A program made the translations under genes and the position numbers. Below are positions 63,086 through 64,000 of a stretch of 64,000 nt of DNA, piece after piece (position 1 is the first letter of the stretch; every line of letters begins with the position of its first letter). The notes under the pieces were generated by a model. That model worked only from the letters and a program-made list of their open reading frames with translations, was not told the DNA's origin and searched no databases. Source of the stretch: Jaapia argillacea MUCL 33604 (lineage: Eukaryota; Basidiomycota; Agaricomycetes; Jaapiales; Jaapiaceae). The DNA is taken from positions 1-64,000 of the forward strand of contig KL197782.1 of NCBI GenBank assembly GCA_000697665.1. The letters are read 5' to 3'.

Positions 63086-64000
63086 CTACACATGGGGTAT
63101 GAAAGTGGTCCAAACAACGGTTTCGTAAGCTCCAGGAGGGAGAGAGCGGAGCGACGTGAAAGCAAGGACGAGTAGCGTCACTCGAGCCACGATATACACA
63201 AGGGCAGCTGCAATCAAAAACATGAAGGAAATGAACCCCAGCGCACCATCCACATCAATGAATGCCTTGTAGACAAAAACTTCGAGTATGGGTATAATTG
63301 TGATGGTCAAGGATGACACTCGCCACAGAAGTAATTGTACGTGCGTCGGGACTTGAACATTCCAAGCGAAGCAGTGAACGGCGCCGAAGGCAGTTGCAAG
63401 TAATGCCGAAATCCAAGTGAGTTCTGTTTCCTCCAAGCCCTCCAGCTGACCAGCGTGGAACGTGGGTACACGCATTGGGTCTCGCCTACTGCTCGTATCA
63501 TCCTCAGTCATCTCCAAGAACGGCGTAATGATTGCGAAGGGAAGTGCGAAGAATGGGATCGTGAAGATTCTCTCGAATGGCGAGTCGTCTTCAACCAGGG
63601 CCCAAATTTCCGCCACGTAGTTTCGCGCCTTGGCATAGACACGACGGAGAGCGCCTAAGAATCCATCTTCGTGATCATCGTCATCCTCACCCCTCTCGGC
63701 GTCAGACTCATTCAAATTGACTTCTTTGTAGTCCTTCAAAACGGGTTCCTCTTCCTTTGAACCCCCTTCCTCTCCCTTGTCAGCCTTTTCGTCCTCTTCG
63801 TCCGAACCCTCGTGATCTCCCCTCAAATCCTCCTCAGACGCGACTGAAGGAGCGACCTCGGGTGTTGACTTCTTACGAATGGGATATGGACAGCGAACAT
63901 CGGCCGGCTTGCTCCACCACAACGTGTACGTCGCCAGATTCAGAACGGTGAACGCAAGGGTGGCGATCTCGAGTTCCGTGATGGGTAGGCGTTCGAGGGC
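63086..64000 (-). CDS. Family-1 multi-pass membrane protein, copy F, 5 prime end outside window
   Basis: The stop is at 63086 and the frame stays open to the window edge: ITELE (edge), WWSKPADVRCPYPIRKKSTP, an acidic linker (EGSDEEDEKADKGEEGGSKE), NLNESDAERGEDDDDHEDGF, RVPTFHAG, FGAVHCFAWNVQVPTHVQLL, ARVTLLVLAFTSLRSLPPGA and YETVVWTTFIPHV. It is the most diverged of the six copies together with A (FHAG for FYAG, AWNV for AWHV). The linker lacks the GLKGEG repeats seen in B-D. The part from the start through the first three membrane segments is not visible. Confidence 0.8.
   Translation of the reverse strand, partial: ALERLPITELEIATLAFTVLNLATYTLWWSKPADVRCPYPIRKKSTPEVAPSVASEEDLRGDHEGSDEEDEKADKGEEGGSKEEEPVLKDYKEVNLNESDAERGEDDDDHEDGFLGALRRVYAKARNYVAEIWALVEDDSPFERIFTIPFFALPFAIITPFLEMTEDDTSSRRDPMRVPTFHAGQLEGLEETELTWISALLATAFGAVHCFAWNVQVPTHVQLLLWRVSSLTITIIPILEVFVYKAFIDVDGALGFISFMFLIAAALVYIVARVTLLVLAFTSLRSLPPGAYETVVWTTFIPHV

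Noticed and set aside
1-64000. LTR retroelements, rRNA, CRISPR arrays, autonomous transposases
   Set aside because: I looked for long terminal repeats, reverse-transcriptase-like motifs, rRNA-like conserved blocks, spaced short repeats and DDE-like long frames and saw none that I could support by eye.

Overview
The window is nuclear DNA of a filamentous fungus, most likely a mushroom-forming basidiomycete (Agaricomycetes). Genes carry many short GT-AG introns (44 to about 170 nt, mostly about 50). The recognisable genes (F-box protein, PHO84-type phosphate transporter with 17 exons, two SNG1/DUF3533 proteins, a fatty acid elongase, an alginate-lyase-domain protein) fit that clade. I see no rRNA genes, confident tRNA genes, CRISPR arrays, LTR elements or transposase genes.

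Layout. 0-6 kb: small uncharacterised ORFs, an unlisted 57-residue secreted cysteine-rich peptide (1775-1948), an F-box protein, and a GPI-anchored alginate-lyase-like protein. 6.0-7.4 kb: AT-rich DNA with a tRNA-derived (SINE-like) head, a perfect hairpin and 22-bp tandem repeats. 7.5-31.5 kb: an array of a repeated cassette made of three uncharacterised gene families. Family 1 is a roughly 475-residue multi-pass membrane protein; family 2 is a smaller membrane protein facing it tail to tail; family 4 lies beyond family 2 on the same strand. (Family numbers are mine; what first looked like a family 3 is the N-terminal half of family 2.) The array is interrupted by a 1.5-kb hAT-like element, two 1.11-kb TA-flanked inverted-repeat elements and a 233-bp inverted-repeat element. 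32.8-42.6 kb: single-copy genes (126-residue protein, PHO84-like transporter, degenerate Rho-like GTPase, elongase, SNG1-like protein). 42.9-48.3 kb: the cassette again, inverted, with a 373-bp hAT-like MITE upstream of its family-2 gene. 49.7-58.9 kb: four uncharacterised intron-containing genes whose splice models close in frame. 60.3-62.7 kb: a second SNG1-like gene. 63.1-64 kb: the end of a sixth family-1 gene, cut by the window edge.

The main result is the cassette: six family-1 genes, about six family-2 copies in various states, and four or five family-4 copies in 56 kb. All family-1 copies share a 44-45 nt phase-1 intron whose removal makes copies that look broken (A and D) open; in copy C its acceptor has been lost. 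Intact family-1 genes beside decaying partners, a repeat-coded variable linker, and transposons whose empty sites survive in sister copies indicate recent birth-and-death evolution of an undescribed membrane-protein system. Its function cannot be read from the sequence.
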